In this document: positions 45,530-57,901 of the stretch, piece by piece | Position numbering within the stretch: the stretch's first letter is position 1 | Layout: every line of letters starts with the position of its first letter | NCBI GenBank assembly: GCA_965153455.1 | Contig: OZ234502.1 | Location: forward strand, 971,267-1,035,266 | Length of the DNA stretch: 64,000 bases | Direction: 5' to 3' | Origin: Sphagnum compactum | Taxonomy: Eukaryota; Bryophyta; Sphagnopsida; Sphagnales | Translations under genes and position numbers: made by a program | The notes under the pieces: model-generated | What the model was told of the DNA's origin: nothing | Databases searched by the model: none | The model's input: the letters and a program-made list of their open reading frames with translations, nothing else

Positions 45530-46987
45530 ATGCACTGTTTGTGTCTTCATGTGATCTCACGCCCAGGTTTCTCGTGGGCCACAAATGGAGACCCTGAGTG
45601 GAGGTGGGCAGGCCATTCGCAAGTCTTTTCAGATGTGAGAAAATGCCAGTTGAGTTTCTTGAGCAGCAGCCGGAAGAAGCTGTTGTGGTGTGGCAGCAGC
45701 TCTTCTAAATCCACGCATGTTGTTGCTTATGCAACTGCAAATGGACAGGTTCCATTTCTTTTTACCTTCTGTTAGAGAAAATTTCCTGTATGTTGTTGTT
45801 CTTCTTTGTCATTTGGTCTGCGATTTCTGCACTTACAACATGAGAAACAAAAGAATTCCCACAGAGTTTTGCATGATTTCCAAACATATATGGCATCATG
45901 GATTTATCTTTTCTTCAGTCACATCGTGCACCATTACTGAAGATGAAAAGGAAATGCTTTACATCATGAAACAAAAGTATGGGATCTAAACTTTCTCAAG
46001 GATTTTCTTCCAGCAAGAATTCCATTGATTGGCAGCTCAAGTTTCTGAGTTACAAGATTTCAATGTTCAGATGATGGCTTTTTCTTGCTCAAACTCTTGG
46101 AGTTGGGAAATGGTAGGTGGAGGAGCCAGATGAGAATAGCAGCGATATAGGGGACAAGAAAGTGCAAGAGATTCTTGTTGGGATAGTCCGACTTCAAGCG
46201 GACCAAGCAAAGGTGACAGAGTTTGTGGATGAGCGTGCTAAGCTCCTCTCTGACATAGCTGAGCAGGCAAAAGAGGAATATGACAAAATTGCTGAAGAGG
46301 CGATGCGCACTATGGATGAAGCTCGGTCCAAGGTAAAACTCAAACTTAGTTCCTCTTTACCCTTCAGCTATGCACATTTTGATCTCACCCAATATCACAC
46401 TTGGCTATGGCATATATTTTGAGGGAAATTATTCTTTTTGTAGGAATCCATGTACTGCATAGGTTCTCTTGCTTTTATTCGGCCCAGGTTTTCTGGCATT
46501 TATTCTCTCTTCTTGCTCCTCTTTTCTGACGTAGGTATTAGAGAATGTGGAGGCCAAAGCGCAAGCAATTGAGGAAGAGTTGGCATCTGCACGAGCAGAG
46601 ATTGAGGCCAACGATCGGGACCTTGATGAGTTTGAAAAAAATGTGAGCAAGGCCCGTAGTGAAGGCTTGTTTTTCAAGGACTTGTATAGTAAGCCCCTCA
46701 CCACAGTGAAAGAAAGCATGACTCCTGAACAGCAAGAACTCTTGAAGGAACAGACTGAGCTAATGTCCAAGGCCCTCAGAAACTCAGCAGTTCTTCGGTT
46801 CCGTCAAATTCTATCTGGGGTTGTGGCCGTTTTGTTGATTCTCACTTTAGGGGAGGCAGTCTTGTCCCAGGATGTCCCATGGCCAAATATAGCATTCTAT
46901 TCTCTTGTCTTAGTTGCAATTCTCTTTCAACTTGGCTATGAGAAGTTGAACACCACAGACAGCACCAACAACAGCAAGAAAAGCTAG
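45530..46987 (+). CDS. Predicted plastid coiled-coil membrane protein, three exons, 294-295 residues
   Basis: Exons 45530-45748, 46117-46332 and 46535-46987, all phase 0 with GT..AG introns; the joined frame is open from the ATG at 45530 to TAG. Residues 1-70 look like a chloroplast transit peptide: few acidic residues and a Ser/Arg/Lys-rich end (CQLSFLSSSRKKLLWCG, SSSSKSTHVVAYATANGQ). Residues 75-200 are highly charged and helical with coiled-coil character (KLLSDIAEQAKEEYDKIAEE, KAQAIEEELASARAEIEAND). Two hydrophobic segments follow, about 237-255 (SGVVAVLLILTLGEAVL) and 263-279 (NIAFYSLVLVAILFQLG), then a polar tail. This suggests a thylakoid or envelope membrane protein with a stromal coiled coil. 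I do not recognise the family and assign no function. The frame is open further 5' from a non-ATG codon at 45470, so the start is the first ATG. Confidence 0.8.
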
Positions 46988-46989
46988 CT

Positions 46990-48715
46990 CAAATGTAAGC
47001 TGTTAAGAAATGTGTTCCAACAATATGGAGCCATGACAATACCTTATTGAATCAGCTCAACAAGTACAAGGTGACCAGTCCAGTGCTGTCCATCCAAGTA
47101 CGTTTCCAATCAATTCTTTTATATGGGCTGTGCAAAATATCATTACTCTCATGCAAATTATTTGTCAATCTATTCACAAGATTTGCTGAGTGATTTTGTT
47201 CAGTCACTGTATCAAATAAAGTCCTTAGTAAATTGATTGCAAGAAATTGCATGAGACTCAGTTATACACAAATTTGCTTCTGTAAAGTACCAAATTGCTG
47301 AAGCCACTTGCAACATTCTTAACAGAGAGCTGAAATAGCAAACTCCCGAGACTTATTTCCAGAGCTCTTTGTGCCTGAGTCTTTATTTGCAATTGAAAAC
47401 TGAGGTTTTTAACCCACCCAATTGTCAAGCCTCCCACATGATTCCTTCTTCACAAGACACCATGATTTTCTTTCCATGGTCCAGTCATTGAATTTTGGAT
47501 TTCTTTTTTCCCTTACAAGTATGCAAGGTCTTGCTTCCATAGGTTGTCTACCCAGTGGTCTAATCTTTTTACTCCATTCAATCTAATTTTGTTAGTCTTT
47601 TTTAACCACCCAAGATGCATTTTTCAAATGCATTTATTGGTTTCAAAACTCGTATTGATAATGTTTTTTGGGTTTGAAAGTTGAAACGGTGATGCAACAA
47701 CATGTTTTTTGAACACAAATGATGAAACCTGTAGTGAAAATGAATAACTCTATTCTTGAAAAATGTGGATTATTTTGGAAGCAAGATATGGGAAATTTCA
47801 CGCATAAAAATGGGTGACCCTAAATGTTTAGACTCTTTGGTTCATATATATGTAAGAATTTAAGTCCATTTAGGTGTATATTAAATGGACTTACTAGGAA
47901 ATTTGATATTTTCCGAACTTCATGAGAACCCACTTGTATGGGAACCTTCATGTTACATAAAGAACTTTTTCTTTCTTCCATGAAGAATGGGAATGCATGA
48001 ACCTATACAAATTGGACAATCTCCCGTGGCATAGTACGCTTAGGGTTCTTCTCCGGAGGGAAATCCCTCAAAATACTAGCAGAAATAACAAAAGAGGCGT
48101 TTATGAGTACCTTAACCCCCTCTGACTTTTGAAATTATTTTTGCAAAAAGTGCCTTGGTGAGTTGTTAGGTTATGGCTATTTGTTTGGTTGAGTTAACCT
48201 TTCTTACAATAAAGTCTGTGAGGTTTATGTCATGTTATTAGTCCATCACATATAATGAACATCTTTTCACCTAAGTAGTTAAGGTCCCCCAATAAATACT
48301 CAAAATATTTATCATCATGCACAAAAAATTGATAATTTTTGTGCAATTTAGATTGGTGTAAGATGGTAATATCATGGTAAGAACATGGATACCTAAAGTC
48401 CAAAATGAATAGGTCATGATAATCAACAATCACCATGTTGTTCATTTAGTAGATCTTTCTACACCTGTTGAACCAAGTTTTATGGGTTGCATGATTTTAA
48501 GGTTAGAGAATCTTGATAAATCCACCATCATTGAATCCAATACAACCTTTGAGCTCTGTTAGTGTGATGTGTTTAATCAATGGTGGGTTAAAGATTAAGA
48601 TTTTGGATTGTGCTTTTGGTTTTGGTTTAAGGGTGAGCATTAAAAGTAGGGATTTTGGATTATAATTCTGGTAGTCACTATATACATCTAGGTAGGCCTT
48701 ATGTAACACCCTAGG
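46990..48715. other. 3' flank and AT-rich intergenic sequence
   Basis: No second gene recognised. Short minus-strand frames at 48230-48445 and 48503-48709 lack motifs. Confidence 0.45.
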
Positions 48716-48717
48716 TA

Positions 48718-49450
48718 ACCCTTCACCTAAATAACATTGTAAATAATAATTAGATATCTTTTAATTTAAGTAGACCTTTACATAATCTTCAATAAGTATC
48801 CTCTTAGTTAGCTCTTAAGTTGCCTCTTATGTAGATCCATAAGGAACCCCCTAGGTATCCCCTAACTTAAGAAGTCCATAGTTAGTCTCCTAAATAGCCC
48901 TTTAAATATTTTTTAATATTAAAAATCCCAAAATAATTTCCTAAATAAGCCCCCCCTCAATGTAACCTTTAAATCATCTGAAAATAATCCTTTAAGTAAT
49001 CCTTAAATGATCCCCTTTGTAACCCATAACTTAAGAAATCTTCAAGTGATCTCCTAAATAATAGCTAAGTAACCCCAAAATAGCCCCCTAGGTAGTTTCT
49101 AAATAGTCCCTTATGTAAGGTCACAAAATATCCTTTAGGTATCCCTAACCTAGTAAGTCCTTAGGGAAAAACTGAAATAACCTAGGTAGCCCTAAAATTG
49201 CTCAAAATAATCCCTAAATGATTTCCTATGTAATCCCTAAACCCCATGTATTCATTAAATCCCCCATGTAATCTTATAAGTAATCCCTAGGTAACCCTTA
49301 ACTTAGGAAGACCCTAGATAATTCTTAAATAGCTCCCTATTTAGTCCCTAAATGGCTCACAAGTAAGCAAGTAAGTAGCCCCTAGATAGGTAGACAAGTA
49401 ATCCATGGGAAGGTAGGTAGGTAGCTCATAACTAAGAAGATAAGTAAGCC
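48718..49450. repeat. Low-complexity array of CCTAAGTAR/CCCTAGGTA-type words
   Basis: Over 700 bp built from diverged words such as AAGTAATCCCTAGGTAACCC, TAAATAGCTCCCTATTTAGT, CCTTAAATGATCCCC and GTAAGTAGCCCCTAGATAGG. The apparent spacing is about 20-40 bp. Almost no G occurs outside AGG or AAG words. Smaller patches of the same character occur at 500-620, 16430-16570 and 38460-38530. Confidence 0.65.
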
Positions 49451-49454
49451 TAAC

Positions 49455-51085
49455 ATAATTAAGCCCACTACAAAGAAACCACCTAGTCAATGGCCATGAA
49501 GAGAGGTCATAGCATGCTTAGAAAAATGACTATGGTAATCACTTTTGCTTGTGTTTTGAGAAATGGTCCTCACTTTTCTGCATTTTTAGGATAGCTCAAA
49601 AAGGGCAGATGAGTAGTAGGACCATCAGGATCACAGTGAGACTGAAACTGAAGACTTACTTTATGGATAACTTTATTGTTTCACTCCTTCAAAATTTTAA
49701 CATCCTCTACGGTTTTAGGTAGTGTTAGGTAGCCCTAAACAACTACACATTGTCATCAAACTTTAGCACATTGTCTTGAAGCCGCCTTGTGTTCTATTAT
49801 GACCGATGTCGGTATTGTAAACCCCTATTGAAATCATATAGCCTACTCAGGTTTTCAATTCAATCGAAGGAGCAACATCTTTGCATGTGCATTAGGAAAG
49901 GCGATATTTGAAATCATCACCTCACATGAAAGCATCCGATTTATTTTAAGGTATAGAAGGTCCCCCAAGATATATGCACATTTGATTTATTCCTTTTTTT
50001 TTGTGTCATCACCAAGACTTAAGTTCCAATTTCATTGAATTTCCCTTCCCCTTTGGTCAAGTGTGGTGCAGTTGTTCAATTATATATTAATATTAATCCA
50101 CACATATGACTTCATGAAAATTTCCAATCAATTTCCAAAGTCCATGGCATATAGTGGTTGGGAATGTTGCATGGGAATGAAACAAATAAAACCATTAAAC
50201 CCCCAAGTCCTCACTCAAGGACTCATGGTGTGGTTGACATCGTGAACACTTGCTAGGTTTTAAGGCATTTGGAGGCCTTGAAGGTAGCTTGTGTAATCTA
50301 GAGATTAGGGAACTAATATGTAATGTCCACCACCATAGGAACATTGTGTCGTAAGTGGTTCCATTTTCATGGTCAAACAACATTGTAATCGATGGACATA
50401 TGGGGACCCATGTAACTAGAGACTTCATGCTTGATTGAAAATGAATTGAAGTATGAGAACAAAGACCTCCCGTGTTACATCTAGAGCTTGTGCAAAAATT
50501 GACTTCAATTGTCTTGTATGAAAAAAGAAGAAGCCGAAGGGATATATTGAAGTCCAAGCATTAAAGATCACATAAGTACGTATTTTAAACTACGTATGCA
50601 TATTCAAGCTCAAACAATAAATTCGGTTCAACTTCCTTGCACATGCTTTTACTCCAAGAATTTTGATTCCTGAAGTAGTAGAAGGAAGTTGGCCATGAAG
50701 TTGTTGTTTCACTATGTCCCCCACAACAAAAGGTGATAAACACAGTTTGGGAATAGAAATTCTCTCTCTACCTACGAGAATTTGGATTGGAGCAAACAAG
50801 TGGTCCGACTACTTGAGATGGTTCCACCATAGTGACATGATGATGATGTTGTCAAGGGACATCAACCTACATGTGGTGTGTGCTAGAACCACATGTGACA
50901 ATTCGTCACAAATGTTTGTTATGTCAACTACTCGTGTGACTGAAAATTACAGACATTTTGGTTCCACATCATGAGAGATTCATGCTTTGCTTCTGTTGAC
51001 AAAAGTTGAAGTGAGTCAGAAACTAGTTAGGTGTTTGTTATACATCTTATATATGTATATATATATGAGAGCAGGGTTTCTTTTA
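49455..51085. other. Intergenic sequence, no gene recognised
   Basis: Frames at 50195-50557 (minus) and 50714-50974 (plus) overlap on opposite strands and show no known motif. A Copia-like or other gag origin cannot be excluded. Confidence 0.4.
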
Positions 51086-51088
51086 AGG

Positions 51089-52133
51089 ATTTTGTGATGT
51101 AGCCAAAGTGACGATCATTCACAAAATGATTTAGCCAAATTTGGTTACGTACTGGAAATGAAAGTAGAAAGAAAAACAGACTCCTTCTATATTCTTGGCT
51201 GCCTACTGGAACTTATCATAAAAATCTGGTGATTTGGAATAAAAATAAAAATAAAAATTCAAAAGCTGGTGAATTTTGGTCATTTTTTTGCATGACAAAT
51301 CCTTTGAATAGTAGGCCAAAATCATATTTTCCAGGTCGAAACTTGCCAAAAATTCGCCCGGGCCGTTACATGCTGTAAAAATTCACCAGAATTTCACCAG
51401 AAAGCCAAAGAAGAACTTTAAAATGAAGTGCTTTTTGAAAGTTTCAAATCACTGGATGGGAAGGAAAAAATAAAATTGAAAATAGCCAGATATTTACACA
51501 TGATGTTCAATGTGTAGCCAATAATATAATATAGGAGGATGATTAAAGATTTGTGTTTCATATCTGGTTTATAGCCAGATTTGGCTAAATCTTCTTATGG
51601 ATGATCTTCACTTTTCTACAGCTTCCTGCAGATGATCACCAATTTGAGTATATCGAAAAATTCTCAAAAAAGATATTGATTTTTGGGAATAAGTTGTGCA
51701 ATGGTAGGTTCATGGTGTGCATGGTGGAATGTTGCAATAGGGTATTTTTTGTGCATTGAAGTGTGTGATCATAGGGTAAATGGAAAATGGTAAACTCAAA
51801 TTATATCGATCAGTTCTTGGTCACATATTTTTACAAACATATGTAAATTCTGAAAATTGAGTTTCATGGCCAACATAGGATCAATGTTTTTCATTTTGGC
51901 AAAATCTTTCCCTTGTTGAAATTATTGTTTTCTTTCAAAAAGTAATATTTGGGTTTATTCTATCACTATATTTTGAAAATAAATTCAGAATAGTCACCAT
52001 ATTTTTATCCTAAATTCTTGTATGTAGCCAACAATATAGAAGGAAGCTTACATTTTTCCTTTCGTAATTCATTTAGTAGAAATTGGCTAAACCTTTTTAT
52101 GTATTTATTGCCAGCTTGGCTACATCACAAAAT
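51089..52133. mobile_element. DNA transposon with terminal inverted repeat ATTTTGTGATGTAGCCAA
   Basis: The left end ATTTTGTGATGTAGCCAA (51089-51106) is a perfect inverted match to the right end TTGGCTACATCACAAAAT (52116-52133). A longer subterminal similarity continues inward (GATTTAGCCAAATTTGG on the left, TTGGCTAAA on the right). A second right-end-like block sits inside at 51515-51621 (ATAGCCAGATTTGGCTAAAT ... TTATGGATGATC), so two copies may be nested or joined. No transposase frame is seen. No exact target duplication was found (TTTTAAGG left, TTTTTAAG right, offset). Confidence 0.65.
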
Positions 52134-52199
52134 TGTTTTTAAGAAAACACTACATAGCATAGGTGCTATTTACCAAATTCGAGCAAGAAATAATTTGAT

Positions 52200-53755
52200 A
52201 TGAGGAGAATACTTTAAAACCTGTTCTAAAATGTGCAATAATAGGGTTTTTTGGTGATTTTCACCTCATACTTGTTTGTAAAAATATGTGACCAAGAACT
52301 GATCGATACATTTTGGAAAAAAAATTTCTTTTTAGTGTAGATTTTGAACACAAAATTTGAAATACCCACTGTGGGTATTTGATTTTTGTAATACCCACTG
52401 GTTCTGGGTGTTTGAAACAATTCAGAATCAAAGAACCACTGATTTTGGGTATTTCAAAAACTTCAAAGAACCACTGGGTTTCATGAAAGAACTCACAAAG
52501 ACCCAACTGTTTTAGCTGGACATTTTGATTTTTTCAAAACAATCGAGAATGGGCATATTATTTTTTGATGACTGTAGTTACGTATATCAAAATCAGGTAT
52601 TTGATTTTTGATAACCATGATTATAAACTTTTGATACCCAACAAGGGTGTGGTGCAATTTCCAATACCCACCTACTGTTTTTTGTAGATCCATAGTGAAG
52701 ACGAGTTGCGGCGGAAGGGCTATTCACCATCTGCTAACACTGAAGACACCAAAACAATGGCTTTTGACTTAGGGTTTAGGGTTTTAGGGTTTAAACCCTA
52801 AACCCACCAAAAAGCAAGAAAGAAAGAAAAAACCTGCTTGCCGAACCATCAGTTTTCTTTTTTCTATGGTCAAATTTTGCCAATTGGCCCCCAAAAAAAA
52901 ATCAAGTGCAATCATACAAAGGATTTTTGTGGGGAAAAAAACAAAGAGAGCCATAGTTGCCAGATTTCAACCATTTTTTCCCTCATAATCGCAGGTCTTT
53001 GATTTTTCTAATAACCGTCGGTTCCAGATTTTTGAAAAAATCAGGATCAAAGAACAAAGAACCACCGGTTCTCCATATTTGGAAAAAAAATCAGAATTGA
53101 AGAACCACCAGGTTTCATGAAAGAACCATGATTATATTTGAGAACCATGATTTATACATAAAAATCGGGTGTTTGAGTTTTTGAGGGTTTGTAGGTGTAG
53201 AAGAGTAAGGCACACCTTTTAGGGGCTTCACAAGTTTGAGCCCCTATTAGAGTTAAAGGGGGGTGAAACATGTGAAGCATTGAAGTGGTCCCTTACCTTG
53301 CATGAAGCATTTTGAAAGAAAGAAAAAAAAAAGGGTACCTATTCACCTACTTTGTCTACATTGCCAACCTTGAGAGTGGGTTCCACTTCGCAAACCCATG
53401 CTTGGGCAATTTTATGAGATTGAGCTCACTCCAAATGCAAAGGAATTTTTTTCAAAAAAAATTATGCACAAAATTTTATAACAAAAAAAAATCAAGGATT
53501 ATATTAGGTTGGGAGTTCAACAACTAATTAAAATTAGAATATAAAATTTAATTCACTTATCAATTTTTTAAAAAAAAATCAACTTAAAAACTTTGGCCTT
53601 GTGTTCAAGAATATTTTTTCATGATTTCAATTTCAAATCTAACAAAAGATTAATTTCATGATTCGATTCTTATGCCAATTTTTTAACAGAAATGTTAGAC
53701 TACGAACACCTAAACTTGAAACCCCTTCAACTGGATACTCTCAGAACACTGGTTT
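52200..53755. other. Repeat-rich non-coding stretch with telomere-like palindrome
   Basis: Contains repeated phrases AAAGAACCACTG / AAAGAACCACCGGTT / AAGAACCACCAGG and ACCCACTGG (52360-52500, 53040-53115), suggestive of an older transposon of the hAT type seen next door. At 52768-52806 the words AGGGTTTAGGG, TTTTAGGGTTTAAACCCTAA and ACCC form an inverted telomere-like palindrome. No gene. Confidence 0.45.
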
Positions 53756-53759
53756 TGAC

Positions 53760-54437
53760 CAGTGTGGGGCGGTTCTCATTTTTCCAGTGAGAACCTTAAA
53801 GGTTGGCAATCCGGTTCTCAGAATGAGAACCCGAGGTTTTCACTTAAGGTGATAGATAATCTGTTTGAGAACCTGCCTGTTGATTCTTGCCCAAGTGAGA
53901 ACCAGCTTTTTACAAACCTCAAAGGGTATCAGTTGAAGCTTTTCATGATTTTAAAACATGTGAACACGCACTGGTTTTCAGGGTTTTCAGGGTTTTCAGG
54001 GTGTTTAGTGTGTAGTTAGGTTTAGGTTTTAGTTTGGACCGCACTAACCTCCTCAACAGCTCTTTCAGCAAGAGCTTCACGAAGAAACTTCCGGCTCTTT
54101 TATAACAAAAGGGGGCATTTTTAATTACATAATTAAAATTCACAATAAATAAAATAATTTAAAAATATTCTGAATTTTGTTTTAATTTCGAAAACCGACT
54201 TCTACAAACTGTCATTGAAAACATTGGCTTGTAATTTTGATGAGAACCAGCGGGACTGAAAGCTGTTGAGATTTTTCTTTTCCAAAAATTTGAAACCCTT
54301 AAAAATTATCTAAACTTTTTCTTCTTTAAAACAAAATTAAGAACCTGCAAGGTCCTTTAAAACAGTTGTGAGAACGGAAACTGACGATTTTTACCCCCAA
54401 GAAAAAAAGAAGAAGAACTGAGAACCACCCAACACTG
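53760..54437. mobile_element. Non-autonomous hAT-type element A with 8-bp target duplication
   Basis: Left end CAGTGTGGGGCGGTTCTC, right end GAGAACCACCCAACACTG: inverted ends matching at 16 of 18 positions. The element is flanked on both sides by GTTTTGAC (53752-53759 and 54438-54445), an exact 8-bp target-site duplication as expected for hAT transposons. 678 bp, no transposase. Subterminal GAGAACC/GGTTCTC motifs occur repeatedly on both sides (53784, 53814, 53826, 53867, 53897). Confidence 0.88.
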
Positions 54438-54445
54438 GTTTTGAC

Positions 54446-55305
54446 CTCATTATAGAGGAAGCATAAAGCAAGCAATCAGAGAGGTTAGATCTCTCTCTTC
54501 CTCTCTCTCTCTCTTGATTTTCCATTTCCTCATGCCGATAGAAAGACAAAGTCTACCCACATGAAGGCAAAGAAAGCCATTGAGGGCAACTGGAAGCTAC
54601 ATCAGCATGACAAAAGTCCCTGAGAGCTAAATTCACTTCATGTCACTCGTGCATGCATGCATCTTACGGATGAACTAGAACCTGACAACAATGGGTTTTA
54701 ACAAAATACAAGCTTCCTCAAGTTCCCCGCACACCAGACAACAATAGCTCAGCAGGAAAAGCTCGTGCAGCCAAATTCCAATCCTTCTTTCTTTGCCCAT
54801 GTTCTAGGAGCTGAATCCTCACTCCCTCAAAAGGACATTTGACAAATTCAATTTACGTGAAACTTGCGGGGGTGATACACAACAGATTTCTTCACACTTA
54901 AATTATTGTCTGATAACTCTTCTTTTGTTGGGTCTCTAATTGAATCACATGTAGGCTAGTTGATCATTAATCAAGTATAATATGCAATCTTTAATCAAGT
55001 TTTTATATTTGTGGTTACACATTGAAAACCAAATATAGAAATCCAAAGGTTTTTACTTTTTTTTCTTCTCAATTTTGGTGAGTGCAACCCTAAAAAATCA
55101 CTTCATTTTTAAAATTTTAACATTTAATTTCGCTTTAAAATTTTAAAATATGAAGTGGTTTTGTACTTCTAATCAAGATCATTACGAAAAAGGCTGATAA
55201 AATATATGCACAAGATGGAATGATTGCTTTTGATTGGCCAGCTATAATAATTGACCCACATGACAGCATCTATCTTGGATGTGAGATAAAACCATTTTTT
55301 TTTCC
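54446..55305. other. Intergenic sequence
   Basis: Includes a TC microsatellite (54490-54514). No gene recognised. Confidence 0.45.
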
Positions 55306-55307
55306 AT

Positions 55308-55904
55308 CAATTTTGTGATGCAACCAAAGTGGTGATTATTCAATAGGAAGATGTCGCTATAAACTAGGTATGAACAACAAACCTTTAGTCATCCTTCTAC
55401 ATTTTGGACTACTTATTGAAACCAAATGTAGAAATCTGGTGATTTTTACTTTTTTGTTTTACATCTAGTGATCAAAAAGCCTCAAAAATCAATTTTTATT
55501 TTTATTTTTTTGGTTTTATTTCTGCTTTTGGCAAAGTTTTGTCAATTGAAAAAAGAGGATGTGATAAACATTGGTTGAAGCCCAAATAGGTGGTTTGGGG
55601 TGGAGATGCTCTAAGTACTTTGTGTACAAATCCACATTGTACAATAGATGAATAACTTCACAATCAAACTTTTGCCAAATGGTGATTTTGTTTTTCAAAA
55701 TGGAAGAAAAGGGTTGTTGGGTTTTCAGTGGCAAAATTTCACATTTTCTGGAAAAAAAAAATCTATATTCTATATTAAGTTCCAGAAGTTAGACAAAAAT
55801 ATAGAAGGGCGCTTAGTTGTTTTAACTTCCATGTTTTTATTAATATCCAAATCTGGTTAAATATTCTTATGGATGATCACAACTTCACCTACTTCACAAA
55901 ATTG
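55308..55904. mobile_element. TIR element related to 51089-52133
   Basis: Starts CAATTTTGTGATGCAACC and ends AGGTTCACA-like ..ACTTCACAAAATTG, with inverted ends CAATTTTGTGA. Subterminal blocks AAAGTGGTGATTATTCA (left) and TTATGGATGATCACAACTT (right) match inverted and match the element at 51 kb. It has GTAGAAATCTGGTGATTTTT inside, also shared with 51.2 and 59.1 kb. Non-coding. Confidence 0.65.
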
Positions 55905-56285
55905 AACGAAAGAAAGAAAAAGTAGTGTAATAGCTGGGCCAGTTTGACACTAATTATATTATAGAAATGTCAAAATCTTCAAAAAAGCATTTCTTCAGAA
56001 ATATTTTTCAGAAGGAAAATAAAGAATCTGATGGAATATTTGTGAATATATATTGTTTGTTGAAATGAAATCGTCAAAATTAATTAATTATTCAACAAAC
56101 ATGTGTTGAAGTAGCCAAGGAACTAGGGTGCTCTGGTCACAACTGACATTATATGAACTTTGAGATTCATATAATTCTGGTTTCAATTCTTTAAAAAGAC
56201 GGTTTTAAGGTCTGGATTCAAATCCAATTTTCTGGACCTCTAGTTTAGATATCTCAAAACTTAACCTAAAACCTTAACCTGCAAA

Positions 56286-56345
56286 TAACCTGAACCTGCC
56301 AACACTGGTTTTTACCATGGTACCGGTGTAGGTGTTAGTTCATTT
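56286..56345. repeat. Solitary hAT right end joined to the TTTTTACCATGG repeat motif
   Basis: CCTGCCAACACTG (ending 56307) looks like the right terminus of the hAT family at 53-61 kb and is followed by GTTTTTAC, the same 8 bp that flank element B. The next bases, CATGGTACCGGTGTAGGTG, belong to the motif repeated at 28.2-28.7 kb and 56.95 kb. No left end was found upstream. Confidence 0.4.
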
Positions 56346-56637
56346 AACCCCCCTAAGATATGTGTTACATACCAAGATTGGTGTGCATGTACCAAGGGGC
56401 CTCATACCAAAAATGTAATGGATTAGAGTTGTACCCAAAAGTAATCCCCAGTTTGGACTCCTGTTTTGGACCTTTGTTTTCCATCTCATGCCCAGTTTAA
56501 AGCTATTTGCTAAAGTCACCTAAACTGGGGGATCAATCGTGCGATGAATAAATTGTGAGAGTGTTGTTTTAAATGACTAGAGTGGAAGCCCAGATCTTGG
56601 GATCTCCTGATGTTTAGAAGCGACCACAACAAGGGGT

Positions 56638-56940
56638 GTGGTCTTGCCATTTACCTTAACAAATGTCTTAAGGTAAAAGAAGAATTATGGAAACCCAAAT
56701 ATTTCACCATGATAAATAATAATCTTCAAAAACTCCTCTAAAATAAACCAAAATCCTTCAAGATATTATAACTCTAAACCTAATCTCAAGTGTCAACACA
56801 AGCCAAATTATCATTTTTCAAAAATCCTCATATAAAAATAGACCTATTACCCTGGGGGCCAAATTCCCCTAAGCTACTATGTACTCTATAATGAATCTAA
56901 ACACAATATCCTTGCCTATCAAGGAAAGGCCGATAAACTG
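56638..56940. repeat. Dispersed repeat of about 300 bp, full copy
   Basis: Matches 62415-62721 over its length (GAAGAATTAYGGAAACCCA, CCTTCAAGATATTATAACTC, CCTCATATAAAAATAGACCT, AACACAATATCCTTGCC) and 39905-40050 over its right half. Non-coding; family unknown. Confidence 0.75.
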
Positions 56941-57311
56941 GGGCTTATACCATGGTACCAATGTATGTGCTGGTTCCCCCAAGGCCTTGCCAAGAGGCTG
57001 TTGCTACATGAATTTAATACATTTGAATTCACCTAGAGTGGGAAAACAAAATTAGCTCTTGTTTCCTTTGTAGAACAAAGAAATGACATATTTTACCTTG
57101 AAATTTGGCAAGAAAAAGGAAAAGATTAATATAGTGTCATTGTGATGTCATGAGAATGATAATGTGTAGGGCAAAGCCCAAATCCGGTAAAGCTTGCTGC
57201 CAAGGGCTTTACCAGGCATAAATGGCTGCTGAGAAGTTCCTTAATAAAGTGCCCTCCAACTAGCCTATAGCAATTTCTTTGGATCAGATCTTTATGGTTG
57301 TTTACCATACA

Positions 57312-57540
57312 AATAACCATCCAAATGAAATCCACCTTCAAATGACCATCCGATGAAACCCACCTTCATATAACCATCCAAATGACACCCACCTTCAAAT
57401 AACCATCCAATGAAACCCACCTTCATTTCACCATCCAAATAAGAAGCTTATTTGCAGGTTATAAATACCATGATACAAATAACCAACCAATGAAACCCAC
57501 CTTCAAATAACCATCCAATGAAACCCACCTTCATTTTTAT
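57312..57540. repeat. Minisatellite of about 28 bp: AACCATCCAATGAAACCCAC + CTTCAAAT
   Basis: About eight units with minor changes (GACCATCCGATGAAACCCAC, AACCATCCAAATGACACCC). Interrupted once at 57445-57475 by a unique segment with GAAGCTTATTTGCAGG. Not coding. Confidence 0.8.
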
Positions 57541-57901
57541 TTTCTTCTAAAAAAAATGCCCATCCCATTCATTGCCTTGAATATGTGGGTAACAACTAAG
57601 GACCAAGAAGGGGGACCATTCTGAGAATGAGAGCCCAGTGCGAGGTGGGCGACCAGCGAAGGCCCCAAATTCCCAAAACCAGCCCACCTCACATTGTGCC
57701 TTCATTCTCAGAACCACCCCCTGTTGGAGGTCCTTATCCAGCGTAGATATCTACCGAGTAGGGCTTGACATTTTAATCGGACGGTTGTGATTGAATTTAA
57801 GAAGGGCAGAGGCACCTTACACAGGGGGCACCTCCTCCATGGAGGCAGAAACTTGACTGAGGGTAAGGTACCCTCCAGATAAAATTACGCCAGGTTTTTA
57901 C

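Noticed and set aside
50195-50974. Overlapping frames of 120 and 86 codons as genes
   Set aside because: They lie on opposite strands over neighbouring bases, with no recognisable motif, and are better explained as chance or decayed transposon sequence.
52768-52806. Interstitial telomere array
   Set aside because: Only a few TTTAGGG-like words in a palindrome; too short and mixed in orientation to be a telomere relic. Similar words at 14280, 27470 and 58290 are also isolated.
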